Part shown: positions 1 to 12,405 of the stretch, one piece after another
Layout of the letters: every line of letters starts with the position of its first letter
Numbering within the stretch: position 1 is the stretch's first letter
Assembly (NCBI GenBank): GCA_002221725.1
Contig: NJFT01000038.1
Coordinates: forward strand, 1 to 64,000
Length of the DNA: 64,000 bases
Direction of reading: 5' to 3'
Source: Scedosporium boydii
Lineage: Eukaryota > Ascomycota > Sordariomycetes > Microascales > Microascaceae
Position numbers and translations under genes: made by a program
Notes under the pieces: model-generated
The model's database searches: none
What the model was told of the DNA's origin: nothing
Seen by the model: only the letters and a program-made list of their open reading frames with translations

Positions 1-576
1 GTGTTTTTTTTTTTTTTTTTTTTTTTGTCAAACTTCCCACCCTTTCATTTCTGCTCTGTTGTTAGTAGTGCTGGGTTTTTGCCCGTTTCGTTGATTCGGG
101 TGGCTCTTGTACATCACATTTTCCTTGGCCCCGAGTCCCTCCTTGACGCCTTACGAAGCAGCAGTGCCATAGAACAGTTAGGGGAGACGTGAATATATAT
201 CGTTGCCAGATAAATACCTTCATGTCATGGATTTGAATACGCTCTCTGTTATGACAACTCTGATTAATACGGACAATGTCTTGGACTCTGCCAGACTCCA
301 TTGAAAACCAAAGACGGAGAAAAAAAAAATAGAATAAAATTTGGATATCATCGACATCTCGAAAACGCCATTTGCTATGCACACTCATTACAGCAAGCAA
401 CTTCGTAAACCGATTCCCCAAAGGTAGACTTTCCCATCCACGTATATCTGATTCTAACACCAAAACAAAGAAGAAGAGTGCAACCCGCCTTTCCTAAAGC
501 CTAAAGACAACCGCCACCAACCCCGACACATCCGCCCCAAGTGCCCCTGCCGTCGTCTCAACTTCACCCTAGCCAA
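1..576. other. 3' flank of AMSH gene, no gene seen
   Basis: This stretch opens with a run of 23 T (positions 4-26) and contains no open frame with recognisable protein character. Most of it is probably the 3' untranslated region and terminator area of the minus-strand AMSH gene that ends at 577. Confidence 0.5.
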
Positions 577-2669
577 CTACGGCCGCAGGTCATGCACCTT
601 GAAGGCGAGCTTAGCTACCTCGCAGACGTGTCCTGCCGGCCGCAGTGCGCCGGTGTAGATGTTATCTATGTGATGTTGGTGGAAAGTTTCGGTCTTGCTA
701 CAGTTGAGGATGTAGGGTAGACCGGGCGGGTTGGTCAGTCGGAAGATGCCATACCTATCGACAGAGACGAGGTTAGTCTATGAAAAAAACGAGGAAGAAG
801 ATGGGGGAGTGGTGAAGAGGTAAACGTACGACGGCTCATGCCTCGGAGAACACACAATGGCAATACTCTCCGGCATCATGACCTGGTACCCGGCCTGTGT
901 GTGCAAATCTCTCGAGCTCATAAAGCACGACTGTGTAGGATGCGTGTGGATCCAGCCGATGACGAGAAGATCCTCAGAAATGCAATAGTCCAGCATCGCC
1001 GTCTCATTTATCGTCTCACACGTGTCGGGAGTCGACTTTTGCTCTGGGATCAGGAGACAGGTAATGAACAGGGCATTGTTTACCGGCGTGCCGCACAGGA
1101 TACCGCACGTCTCCAGGCCCTTGGCGGTGTTCGGGGCGGCGATTTTGAGGAACGACGAGCGCAGCTGGTCCGGGAGAAAGACGTAGCGGACAGGGTCGCC
1201 GTTCTCCAGATATGCCGCCGGACGGAACGAGACGCGTTTTGACGATGGTGGATCTTCGGGCGGACGTAAGTCGTGGGGCGCGTATTTGGCGGGTGGCATG
1301 GGCGGCGGTTCCTCTCTGCCGCCATAGGGACGTCTCTCGTAAGAATCCGAATCTCGATAAGGATCAGATTCTCGAATGTGAGGTTCCTTTCGAGGCCTCG
1401 GGGGAAGGCTGTTGTTGTTATAGTGAGAATACTCAGGTTCCAAGTCTGGTGTCCTAGTTTTTGGGGGTAGGGGCGGGCGAGGAGGCTGATAGTCGTAGTA
1501 ATCCGTCCTCTCGCTGCTCCTCCTGTAAGGGTCCGGTTTGGGTGGGGTAGGCCGAGGTAGGAATGGGTTGTCGTCACGGTAAGCTTCTTTGGGTGGCCGT
1601 TGCGGTCGTGGGCTCGACGGCAGATGAGTCGTAGGCGGCTCGGCGATGTAGTTGACAGGCCTCGACCGAGACGTGGTAGGGTAATACGGCTGGGCGTGGC
1701 TAGAAGAACGAGACGGAATCTCCGGCTCGGGCTCGTATGACCGGCGTTTGCTCGTCATAGAATCTAGCGTCCGCCTAGTCGCTTCAAGGCCAGCTCTCCA
1801 GTCGTCATCGGGATCTTGGTGATAGTCATCTCGATAATTATCTCGGTAGCCTTCATGCGGCTCGTAGCCTGGTCTGGACACTGGGCGAGTGGGCCGCGTG
1901 TCCCGACGGTAGTCGCCATCGCGGCCGTAGTGGTGGTCGTCCACAGTATCAGGCTCTACCCAGTATTCCTTGCGCGATTGGGTTGGTACTTTTTCGAAAT
2001 TCGGAGGACGACTCACGCGCCTCGAGGCGTTACGCCTGCGCAGCTCGTCCCGAGCAAGGTCCACGGCATAGTCCACATTATCAGTTACATCGACGATACG
2101 AGGCGCGGCACGAATGGGAGCTGGTCTCAAACTCTGCCTCTCGGCAGCAGACTCCCTGCGAGCAGCCGAAGCTGCCATGCGCTGGTACTCATCGTACTCC
2201 TCCTTGATTATAGGCTTGATCTGCTCAAGCTCCTGTACGACGTTGTCGAGGTCGTCCAACAGTGGTCTGTAAAGGCGGCGGCTTTCGGGGTCTTTGAATT
2301 CGGGGTGTATTCGAAGATGGTTCATAACCAGGGAAGATTCGCGGTAGAGCATGAGGTAGGCTCGGGCGTAGTCGCCATCGCGCAGCGCAAAGGATGCCTA
2401 GAGGGAGGGGGGAGATAAAGTTAGCAAAAAAGCATGTGAAGTTGCTACAGATGTAGCTAAGAGATTGCAAAAGAAAGGAATGCCAAAAAGAAGAGAAAGT
2501 GGCGGCTTACCTCCTGGCGCAGAGTCTTGCATGACTGGATCCAGTATTTGAAGGGAATGTTGGTGTTGAAGTAGAAGTCTTCAGCGCGATCGGTGATTTC
2601 CTTGATGCTGCGGGGAGCATCAAAGCCGCCACGGCCGCCGCGGCCAGGGTATGTGGGCATGAAGCTCAT
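577..2669 (-). CDS. AMSH/Sst2-type K63-specific deubiquitinase (JAMM metalloprotease)
   Basis: Exons 2669-2511, 830-2397 and 577-754 join in phase to a 634-residue protein. It removes K63-linked ubiquitin from cargo on endosomes, at the ESCRT-0/ESCRT-III step. Residues 1 to about 110 resemble the USP8/AMSH dimerisation (MIT-like) domain. A long proline- and arginine-rich linker with many PPxP-type stretches follows. The C-terminal MPN+ domain carries the zinc site HTHPTQSCFMSSRD with His537, His539, Ser547 and Asp550, and an upstream LETCGILCG strand with the expected Glu. The last exon supplies the end of the domain, including NCSKTETFHHQHH and a C-terminal LRP. The start at 2669 is the first ATG of exon 1 and begins MSFMPTYPG. 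The splice sites are gtaagc/tag and gtacgt/tag. The family assignment is strong; the yeast-type gene name is not certain, so no symbol is given. Confidence 0.93.
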
Positions 2670-5600
2670 CGCGTTTCCGGCACTCCGCTCGCTACTATGA
2701 GGAAGTAGAGAATATGGCACGCGATGTTCGAGAGGAGATGAGGAGGTTGATTGTAGGGCGAGGCTCCGGATCGGTGCAATGGCAGGGCTAAGAGAGGGGT
2801 GTGGCGGACTGTGTGGGTGTCTGCGTCATGGTGCTGGTACAACGGAGGTGCAACTGGTGGGGTGAAATGCAAGGCAGGTTTGGAGTGACAAACAAAGACA
2901 CGAGGGGCGGGAGCAGCAGACAGGTGGTGATGGCTGACGGAGGACAGAGGGATTTTGTCTCCAGAGCCTTGGATATAGATTGGCTTGTCAGGTATGTGGG
3001 CTGTGAGGGAGAGTAGGATCAAATGTGAAGGCTGCGAGGAAATGGAAATAATTGTCGTGACTTCCTGTCCTTCGGTTCAGACGGGGAAGCTGCGGCGGTT
3101 TCAGCGGGTGATGTCTGCCCCTCACTATAAAGAAGAGAAACCAGCCTGTAAACTGGTGCCTGGCAGCTGGCGCGGTGTGCTGAGGCGAGCTGCATGGCGG
3201 GGTTACGCGGACGATGTATCCTGGGGGCAAGATGTACTCGAGGTCCCACCATCCATGAGAGGGAAATCAGGTACTGCGTAATATCAATAGACTTTACCTC
3301 TAGCTTCACAGATTTCAGGCACCCGCGAAAAGAAGGTTTGACTTGGCCAACATTTGATGGGAACATTCATGTGGTTCAGGGTAGGAGCGCGACATCGATT
3401 GGAGGTCGATAGGTCTGGGGACAACAGGGTCCTTGTGAACTTGGCTGGCCAGCATCATTCATCTGCCGAGATCTTTTCAGCACCCCGCCGGACAGTGGTT
3501 CCCCCCAAACTGAGCAGTTGATTTCGTCTGTCTCGTGAGTCCTGGTTGCGATTACAAAGATCAATATCAACTGCCACTTTGCTTTTTGGAAGCAACCACT
3601 GTTAGTACACCGCAATGAAAGTAAACATTTGCTCTCCCCGCAAAAATTGATCCCGAAGACGTCCAATCTCTGCCCCCCTTCCGGTTCTACAAGGGTGGGC
3701 AGTCTTCTATTGTGTGCGGGTCTTACTTCGTACTGAGCGAGCGCGTGTCAGGCTTGTTCGAGATGCCCACGCAGCGTCGACTGCGTGACCCGTTTTGTTC
3801 GACACATCGTGTCCACCCATTTGCTTTGCCATTGAGGGGCAGTGGAAACGGATGGAGAGAGAGCGTGGATCTTTTGGTTGTTCACTCTCACATATCCATA
3901 GGCAGTCCTTCAAGAGGCGACCAGGAGAGGCACTAGTGGAGGATGGACTCGAATCGCCTACGATTCAGCAACTTACGGTAAAATAGCCAGTCCTCGGGGG
4001 CTTGGCGGCCTCCTCCACATGTATGTCGGTCAGGCAGCCTGAAGAGCCAACTCCGGCCGTGCCGTTACGTCCTCTTTCACATAGCTTCTCTCTTTTCTGT
4101 TGGGACTCTCTTCTCCTGGTCCTAGCCAACCCGAATCTCCTCCGAGGCCGAAGGGGAAATGAATCGTGTTCATCACTCGACGGGTCCTCCGAAATGGAGC
4201 CCTCGGTCTCCGTTGCACACGGATGCCAAGACGGGGTGCCAAGCTTTCGAATAGGAAAAGAAACCCACAGGATTCACAGCGTTATTCAATAAGAGTGCCA
4301 ACACATCACCAACGCCTCAATGCTTCGTCTGAGAAATTCACTCCCTCCAGAAGCTATTTCCGGTCCGGTCACGACTCGGCGCCGAAATGGCTCCTCTTGG
4401 TGGGGCACTTAGTGGGGCAGTTCCGAGAACGGAGCCAATAGAAGTAGCGGAGATTACCCCCGCCAAGGACAGTGTTGAACATGCCAAGACTTCGCAGGTT
4501 CTGTGCCAAGGCACGTGACCCTTGGCCGAGATGGAAGAATGCGAGGAAGGTGCGAAGGGCGCGAAGTTGAAGCTCATGCTTCATGACGAAAGAAATGTTC
4601 GATCGTCCTCCATGTTTACTCGATATAAGCCTGCAAGACATAAACTGGACAATTTGATGGGATTAAACAGGATCGATGATTTGCCCAGTCCTGGATAAGC
4701 TATTCTGGATCTGACTCTCTCTGGTTGAATGCCTGCACCTGGCAGGCTGGCACAGGCCTGCATTGGCCCGCCAAGCCCAGCCTGTGTGCGTCTCCGATTT
4801 CTGCCCAGTCGCCGGCCGACTTTTGGCTGGCTTTCCTTGCTGGGCACTGAGACTGGGCCAGGACCAGCCAAAAAACAGCACAGTTCACCATACAGTGGTG
4901 CCAATATGGCGAGATGAGCCCTCCAAAATCGACCGTTTTCAGCCCGCTCATCGGCCCAGGATCCAACCAAATGAGCGACGCATGAGACGGCAACTGGGAC
5001 ACTTGACACGACTTGCGTGGACTTTTTGAACAATCCTGAACCAGGCAGGCGAAGGCAAAAAGAGTTGATCCCGTGCTCCATTGCTGTCCTCCGCTCGGTC
5101 TCCTCTTTCGCTACGAGCTTCACCCCCTTTTCCCTTACGGAGTATTTCGTCATTATCTTCTATTATGATTTTTTTTTTCTCTGGTAGAGGATACGCGGGA
5201 CGATATGCTTGATGTGCTGGTCCGCTTCCCGCTCCCGCTTTCTCCGAGTTTGTAGTTTAAACTTGCTGGCATAAGAGCAGGGAAGCTTTTTTATCGGAAG
5301 ATATCGGGCAACAACGAAAGGACGGCAGGGGGGCTTCGTAAAAAGAAAAGGCAGCAAAGAACGGAAGTTGACCTGTGCGTCCCGACGAGATATTGATTTC
5401 TTCTTTCGTTGAGATGCGAGATACAACAGTGTACGAAGTACGGAGTCCGTGGGAGAGAGGCACTCGGTTCGTTTTCTCTTTTTTTTCCCTCTCACAAATT
5501 CGCATTATCAAGCTTATACGCATCGAGACGAGCACGAGAAAGATATGGCGCCAGCACTAAATGACGTTAATACCTCTCCTCCTCTCCCCCAGCGGCAGAT

Positions 5601-6834
5601 CTGCCCAGTCGACGCCTTTTTTGCTGCAGCCAGCTCCATCAAGCTGGACCAATTCCGAAGCTCCTTTTTGGCTCCCCCCATCTTTCTTAGTGCAACCATC
5701 CGCTGTACTATGACGAGCCCGGTCGAAGACTAAACCATGTTAGCCCGTATCTCAGCGATCTAGCATATAATCCGACTGACGTATACATACGCATATTCCT
5801 TACGGAGTGCTCGTAGCCGGCTCCTGGTTCCGATGCCAGCAAGGAGCAGCGCATGGGAATAAGACGAGAGGCTGAATCCTTTTCCTCTTGGCCTCCAGCA
5901 CATCGTCAAGAAAATGGCTCTCGGATGAGGGGAAAGAAGAAAGTGAAGGCAAAAACAGTAAACCAGTAGATTCAGTCATAGAGGAGGGCAGCAAATCGCC
6001 ATCCAGTTCGCCGCTTCGCCCCTCCCTCCCACTCTCCCAGGCTATCTTGATCCTTCGTCGAAAGGGGCGGTCCATCCCGTCCGCGGAATATCGGCACTGT
6101 GCATCCCATCCTCATTAAAAACGTTCAACAAGTGAAGTCGTAACACACCGGCGAGAGGCTTACACGGCGATACCTTGCCTTACCATCCCCCCCCTTCCCA
6201 CCCAACCCACCGCAGCTTGTCTTCTTTTTCTCTTGGCATTCGCCATCCCTTTTTGGGACCTTATTGCACTTTTCGTACCTCGTAAGCCCTCACTCCTTAT
6301 CTTTAGCACAGGTGGATCCGGACGTGGACAGTCAAATGTGGATTCGTCGTTTTGTAAATGGTCCCATCGTAGCATCGGAGGACCGGTCGTTTTTTTTAAA
6401 TTGAGGCGCAGGTGCCCAATGCTGGGATTATGGGTTTATACGTACATGCTACTCGTGCTACGACTTGTAATAGGACGAGGATGTCTGGCTGAATCCGGAG
6501 ATGAGACGAGGGCGTGGGTGAGCTTGGATAGAAAAAAAAAGTACTACCTAATAGCTCCGGCGTGGAGCCAAGAAAGTAAAGTGTGTGTGTCTGTGTTTGA
6601 GGTGTCCTCGTCCTTTTCTGGAAAACTATATCTAGCCAAGGATTCCCCCCCTTCTCTTGTCTCGGAAATCTTCCCGTGATGTCAGTTCGTCTTTTATAGA
6701 TCTGTGCAAAATCTGTTAAGTCGTGTTAGCCTCGCATCTGCTTTGCTTTACACAAGCATACACACGCTCATCCTCACGATACCTCAAAACATTCCTCAAC
6801 AAGCTCAAGCAGTCGTACTAGAGCATCCGCAACC
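2670..6834. other. 4.2 kb intergenic stretch between two divergent genes
   Basis: The first part should hold the promoter and leader of AMSH, the last part the promoter of the gene at 6835. All open frames here are short, overlap each other in several frames and show no motif, so I call none. There are short AT and T tracts (for example at 5168), and copies of a motif of the TACGGAGT / TACGAAGTA type near 3724, 5137, 5432 and 5799. A small cDNA-supported gene or ncRNA could be missed here. Confidence 0.4.
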
Positions 6835-7628
6835 ATGGTCATCAACGCAGACGGAAAAGCCATACCTACCAGGAGCCTGGCCACTGCTCCCAAGAAAACA
6901 ACCACCATCTCGGAGAAGACATCGGGTACGTCCGATCACTAATATATCTTACATACGTATATATATATTCTAACCATATCCCAGCCGCCATCGCCGCCAT
7001 GACGACCTACTTCAACGTCACTCCCGGCCACCAAGTCTCCATCCCCACCAACATCTCCCTCTACTCCATCACCCAAACCTGCTACACAATCACCCACCGC
7101 ACCTTCGCCCTCCCCGAAGACCCCTCCTCCGAGCCCCTCTCCGACCTAACATCCCCCTCCCACGTCATCGACGCCATCTTCGACACCGACGCCAAGCTCT
7201 TCTTCCAAGACGCGCCCCTCCTCGCCTACCTCACCCCGGACCTCAAGTCCTCCCTCCTCGCCCAGGCCATCACGGGACTCGTCATCTTCTTCCGCCGCCT
7301 GTCTGACGCACTCAGTTACGAGGAGCTTCCCTTCATCACACCTTACCTCTTCGCCAAGGAGCTTGAGTCCTTTAGGCACAGCGAGGAGAGGATCGCTGCT
7401 TTGGCCGCTGTTGAGGCTAGTGATTTGTTCGCCGGGTGCAGGGGCCGCGGGCAGATTGCTACCTTGGTGTCGAGGGTTGTCGAGAGGGCTGATGATGAGA
7501 GTGAGTTGTCCGATATGATTGAGGATGCTCATGTTCATGAGGATTCGGTGGGGATGTTGGGTTGGGCTGTTGAGAGGCCGCGGAACATGGGGCTTCCGTG
7601 GGGGTTCTCCATCTTGCCTGTTAACTAA
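6835..7628 (+). CDS. Unknown 244-residue protein, two exons
   Basis: I do not recognise this protein. Exon 1 (6835-6925) starts at an ATG in good context (accATGGTC) and ends at gtacgt; the intron has a ctaac branch site and a cccag acceptor. Exon 2 (6985-7628) stays in phase, so the ATG at 6999 is internal and the protein is 35 residues longer than the exon 2 frame alone. It has a basic Ser/Thr-rich N-terminus, then a compact, probably helical region (residues 36-244) with acidic stretches such as ERADDESELSDMIEDAH near 190-205. No signal peptide, membrane span or zinc site is visible. Codon third positions are strongly C/G in the first half of exon 2, as in the housekeeping genes, but fall off in the second half. 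It converges with the prefoldin gene 552 bases away. Confidence 0.75.
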
Positions 7629-8180
7629 AGAGGAGGGATGGAGATCTTGCATTTAACGGCCTATACATATTGTGGGTTTTCGGGAATTTTTTGCTAGTTT
7701 CTTTGGGATCCGGGTTTGGATTTGGTATTTTTTCTTTCTTTTTCTTGTTTGATTTTTTTTCCTGTTATTCTTCATCTCATGGCGCTGTCACGATACCCCT
7801 TGCTTTTGGAATACTTGATTATAAAACTTCAGTGGGACAATGGAAAGGGGGAAGGTTGATATCAAGACGGAAACAAAAGCGCCAATGAGATACGAACCGC
7901 AAACGAAAGCATATACACAATACGCATCTTCTTCCGAGATCCTGCGCGTCGATGCCGAAAGGGAAAATCTAGGGCGTAGGGTGTCGGGGGAAGGGAAGGG
8001 AATCGAGCATCGAATCACCACTTATAATTAGAATAAAAACGACCATTCACCGCTCACATTTGCCGACATGATACATCTCGTGAAGTTGAGGTAAATATGA
8101 AGGGAGACATCCAGGAATGATCCCAATGCGGGGAATCGAAAATGAGGTATTTGTGTGTGTTGATTTTCGGCTTCGTTCGT
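7629..8180. other. Convergent 3' ends, no gene seen
   Basis: T-rich tracts (7690-7770) follow the plus-strand gene and probably form its 3' untranslated region. The rest is the 3' region of the minus-strand prefoldin gene. I see no conserved structure. Confidence 0.4.
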
Positions 8181-8996
8181 CTATGTCGCTACCTCTTTGC
8201 CCTTTCCACCGGGAGCACCACCCTGCGCTGCTTGTTGCGCCGCCGCCTGGACTTGAATCAGTTCTGCCCTCTTGGATTCGATCTTCTTCTGGATATCCTT
8301 GATGTTGTCTTCCACCCGATCACTACAACATCCGTTAGTTGGCCAAGTCGAACGACATGCAGAAAAGGGGGAAGGGGGGAAAGAGTAGCCGTAGCCGAGC
8401 CCGTACATTTCCTTTCCGATAAACTCCAATCGTCCCTTCACCGTGCCCTCAGCCTCAAACTTCTCCTGCTTCAGTAACACAGGACCAACGAGCTTGTAAA
8501 TCGTCTCGCCTTCCTTCAACCTATCAAACTCCTAGAAAGAAAGCGCAAGGAAACCCAAAGCGCGATCGTTAGCCGTCCTGCTCTTCCCTCAAGACACACA
8601 GAGTGAGAAAATTTTCATCTTTCCACATCCATGCGTCTCTGGATCGTCCCGAGTTGCGAGGTGTCTCCAGCGCAAGCCCGTCTCCGTCTGTCCGCTTCAC
8701 CTCACCTTCTTAACCGATTCATTCTCCTGCCTTTGGCTCTCGAGCTTTTGCCTGGACTGAACCGCCGCGTCGAGATCTACTTAACAGGTGAGCAATAACC
8801 CATAGAAATGCAAATATCCTATCCTTTCTCCTAGAACAAAATCATCGCGGGTATCTTGCCCCTCTCGCGTGATGCCTAAGATAGCGCGGGGGGGAAGAGA
8901 AGGGGCAAAGGTGGGGGGAGAAACCCATTTCTCACCTTGCTGAAGCTTGGTGTATTCGTCTGACAGCTGCTGGAGATGCGCTTGTAATTCATCCAT
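8181..8996 (-). CDS. YKE2: Prefoldin subunit 6 (beta-type prefoldin)
   Basis: Four exons (8996-8936, 8776-8706, 8531-8407, 8322-8181) join in phase to 132 residues, close to the family length of about 115-130. It is a subunit of the cytosolic prefoldin hexamer, which hands unfolded actin and tubulin to the CCT chaperonin. The N-terminal helix MDELQAHLQQLSDEYTKLQQ and a C-terminal helix (about residues 85-115, VEDNIKDIQKKIESKR) form the expected coiled coil. Between them lies the beta-hairpin region with the diagnostic YKLVGPVLLKQE and a Gly-Lys-Glu turn. The tail is Ala/Gln/Gly-rich and ends GGKGKEVAT, as in other fungal subunit 6 proteins. The single frames are all short because introns split the gene, so frame length alone would miss it. 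Confidence 0.93.
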
Positions 8997-9780
8997 CTTG
9001 TCTTAATATGTCCAAAGTAACCCTTCTCTAACGGAGTTGAGGGACTTTTGATCGTGCTGTTCGGGTTTGTGTTGTTGACGCCAAGTTCTGCGGTGGTCGT
9101 TGATTTTGGGTTTGAATTTCCGAGATGAATTTCTTGGAGGGGTAACGTGAAGTACAAGATACACAAAATTAAAGCACTTTTCACACAGAGAAAATTGTAT
9201 AGAGTACAAAGGACCGATTCTTCGAATCTGCTCAAACAGCGAGAAACAACGCCGAAGCGAAATCAACATCGAGGCATCTCGAGCTTTTCCAGCACTTCAT
9301 ATCAGGCTCTAGAAAAACATGAGCAGTGCTCATCAACGAATCTTGAAAATCTAACCGCCAGAAAAAGGCTTAACTAGAACAAGGGATGCCAACAATAAAA
9401 TGCCGTCTCTACTTCTGAAAGCTCTCAAAACGCCATCACAACTGCCTTCAACTTCATCTCGCAGTTTGCTTGTTTTGCCCTCACTTTTTTGTATCTTTCC
9501 TAGATACAAAATGCCTCAAAAAAAGATGTATGTATATATGTACTCCAACACTCCTGTGCTCAAGAGCCAGAAAGAAAAAAATGGACCAAGCCCTGACATT
9601 CCCTCCGACTTCAACAAGAAGAAAAGAAAAGAAATAAAAGAAGGCATTCCTGCTCGCCATGCTCATGTTCATGTTCCCAGATGCTGTATCCTCCCTTATC
9701 ATAAGCCCATCCAGCATTAAAATCACTGACTTGTATCACTCCCAAAAACAACAACAGCCACTCCAACCGCAGTTCCTGTC
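8997..9780. other. Promoter of prefoldin gene and 3' region of VPS4
   Basis: This lies between two minus-strand genes. It contains AT-rich sequence and simple A/G tracts around 9560-9650. I see no protein gene or RNA gene. Confidence 0.4.
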
Positions 9781-11290
9781 TTATGAGCCATCAGTGCCTG
9801 CCGACTTTGTCCAGTCAACATATTTTTGCAACGAATCTGGGGTTGATGTGGGGTGGGATTGCTTGAGAGCCTTGACAACGTCACGGAACTCTACAAGGGG
9901 CATGGCAAGTTGCTCGTCCTGGATGTCCAGATAGTTCATCTCCATGGCCTGAGGGTCTCCAGGCGAGCAGGGCGCGTACTTTTCGACTCCATCAATGTTG
10001 ACCTAGATAAAGCATGGCAAGTTAAACTCATGTTTCCTCAATTTGTCCACCGAAACATGGTGAAATGTTTTCTCCGGAAAATGAGGAGAGGATGTAGAAA
10101 ACTAACCTTCTTGAAATGCGTCGCATGCGTAATCTTCCTCACAGGATACATCAAACTCTGATGTACCACATTCGTAATATCGCTCCCAGAGTACCCCTCC
10201 GACATCGCCGCTAACGCGTTAAAATCCTGCGGCGTCAACGTCGACGGCGTATCCCCCACCGCCAGCTGGAACAGCCTCACCCTCCCCGCGGGGCCCGGGA
10301 GACCGATGTGCACGATGCGCTGGAACCGCCGCCTCATGGCCAGGTCGAGACCCCAGGGGAGGTTCGTCGCGCCGAGCACCAGGATGCCCTGGTTGTCGTT
10401 GTCGACGCCGTCGATTTGCACGAGGAATTCGGTCTTGATGCGGCGGGAAGCTTCGGATTCGCCGCCTTCGCCGCGGGCGCTGCAGAGGGCGTCGATTTCG
10501 TCGATGAAGATGACGGAGGGTTTGGCTTCGCGGGCCATGGCGAATAGTTGCCGAATAAGCCTGGAGAGAGAAGGAGAGGAGCTTAGCGGCGATTGCCCAG
10601 GCATAATCAAGAAGACGATGCATCTGCGGGCGTGGAAAACCCAACTTACTTTTCTGACTCTCCCATCCACTTCGATACAAGATCCGAACTCTTGACGTTG
10701 AAGAAAGCACCGCCCGTCTCCGTCGCGACCGCCTTGGCAAGATAACTCTTACCCGTACCAGGTGGTCCATACAGCAGGATGCCCCTCCAGGGCTGCCTCT
10801 TCCCTGTAAACATGGAAGGATACTTAATCGGCAGCACCACAGCCTCCTGCAACGTCTCCTTGGCCTCCTCCAACCCCGCGACATCACTCCACTTAACGTT
10901 CGGCTTCTCCGTAACCACGATGCTCTGCAGCGCATTCCTCAACTTTTCCGTATCCTCGTCCAACCCGCCCGTGGCCTTTTCCTTTTTAGCATTCGCACCT
11001 CCGCCGTTACCGCCGCCGCCTCCTCCCGCTTTCCCGTTGCCGTTCGTCTTGGCTTCGGATTCGGCGAGGTACACCTTGAGCTTCTCGGCGCGGTCCATGT
11101 ACTCGGCTGCCTTTTGCCGTATCATCTCCTTAGACTTGGCGTTCTTCTCCCATTTGGCGGCGAGGATGAAGAGCTCGATCGAGTTGGTGTAGAGTTGGAA
11201 GGCTTTGGCGTATTCTTGGGCGTTGTCGGCGTCGATGGCTTTTTTGACCGTCGAGATGGCTCGGCCGAGGAAGTCTGTGATGCCCGACAT
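9781..11290 (-). CDS. VPS4: ESCRT-III disassembly AAA ATPase Vps4
   Basis: Three exons (11290-10650, 10560-10107, 10002-9781) join to 438 residues, the normal Vps4 length. The enzyme uses ATP to disassemble ESCRT-III filaments in multivesicular body formation and membrane scission. Residues 1-75 are the MIT domain (helices beginning DFLGRAISTVKKAI). A Gly/Asn-rich linker (about 82-108) precedes the AAA module. Walker A is GPPGTGKS at 175-182, Walker B is VIFIDEID at 230-237 with catalytic Glu235, and the arginine-finger segment MRRRFQR follows. The C-terminal exon encodes the Vps4-specific beta domain and final helix, ending in a YVDWTKSAGTDGS-like sequence. The linker is unusually Gly-rich compared with yeast. 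Together with the AMSH gene 7 kb away, two enzymes of the same endosomal step lie in this window. Confidence 0.97.
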
Positions 11291-12405
11291 GGTTGTGGGA
11301 TCGATCGATCGGACGCTGTGTGGGGTGTGTCGTGTGTGTGGACGTAGAAGAGACGTGAAGAGACGTGGGGGGAAGGGGGACGAAGGTAAAGAAAGAGAGA
11401 AGAGGTTCGGCTATCGGTCGGCCGCGTGCCTCGTTTCCGTTTGTTCGCTGCAAGAACAACTTTGGTCGTCCCCGAAAGCAGACCTTTTCTCGCACTAGGT
11501 GTAGGGACTTCGCCACTAGAACAGCAGGCAGCCGCAAACTTCTAAAGGCGATGCTTGGATTTCGAAAGCGCAAAGGGAATGCGATCTAAATGAGGTCACG
11601 AAAGAGGAGGGGTGGTCGTTAGAGATCTGCGTTGATCGTCAAAAGCTGTTTACTTTGGGTCGGCTTTGGTACCAGGCGGGGGAGGGGGAGGGAGACGATG
11701 CACAACAAATGGACGAAGATGGCGGTTGCCCGGTGGCGCTGCAAAAGTCCAAGTACTTCGGATGAAGTATCGGTTTGAATCGTCAGAGGCTGGCTCAGCG
11801 TGTCTTTTGGCGGGCGGTCCCCTGAATTTTTCACGCCTACGCTAGCGATGTCAGTTACACGGTGTTAATACTTTACTCTATATTGGCAATTGTAGAAACC
11901 AAACTCAACACACACTGTGCTCCCAAGATTATTAGAAGGAAAACAAGGGGTCATGTCCGGAAAGCACGATGCTCTTCGCGAGTTCATCCTTGGCATCTCT
12001 GCTTGTTGGGTAGCGCTGCTCTCTACTTGCCGCTCTTAGGACACCGACCACTACGAGCAAAGGGGAAGAAAACTGTACGCAAAATCTCATGCATTACACC
12101 CCGACTCTTACTATGTAAACAAGTCCTGTAATACTACAGAGAGATGACGAAAAACATTGGAGATCCATTCAACATGGAAGAAACCACGACATCAACAGCA
12201 ACAACGGGAATCGCACATCTCTTTTGCAACGTGAACCTCCTAGAAAACTCCAAAACTCCGTTCCCGCGCCCTTGCCGAACCCCAGTGCTTTCCGGATGGC
12301 GGAACATGAAAAGAATGAAGAAGATAGAACAGAAAAAAAAGAGAGAGGCCATAGCTCGAGAGAGAAAAACACTGCAATGATGTGTGTAAGGTAGGATTGG
12401 GGACT
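11291..12405. other. Intergenic region between NOP56 3' end and VPS4 promoter
   Basis: A pyrimidine/purine-rich block at 11330-11420 is probably the VPS4 promoter and leader. No open frame of protein character is visible from 11600 to 12405. Confidence 0.4.
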
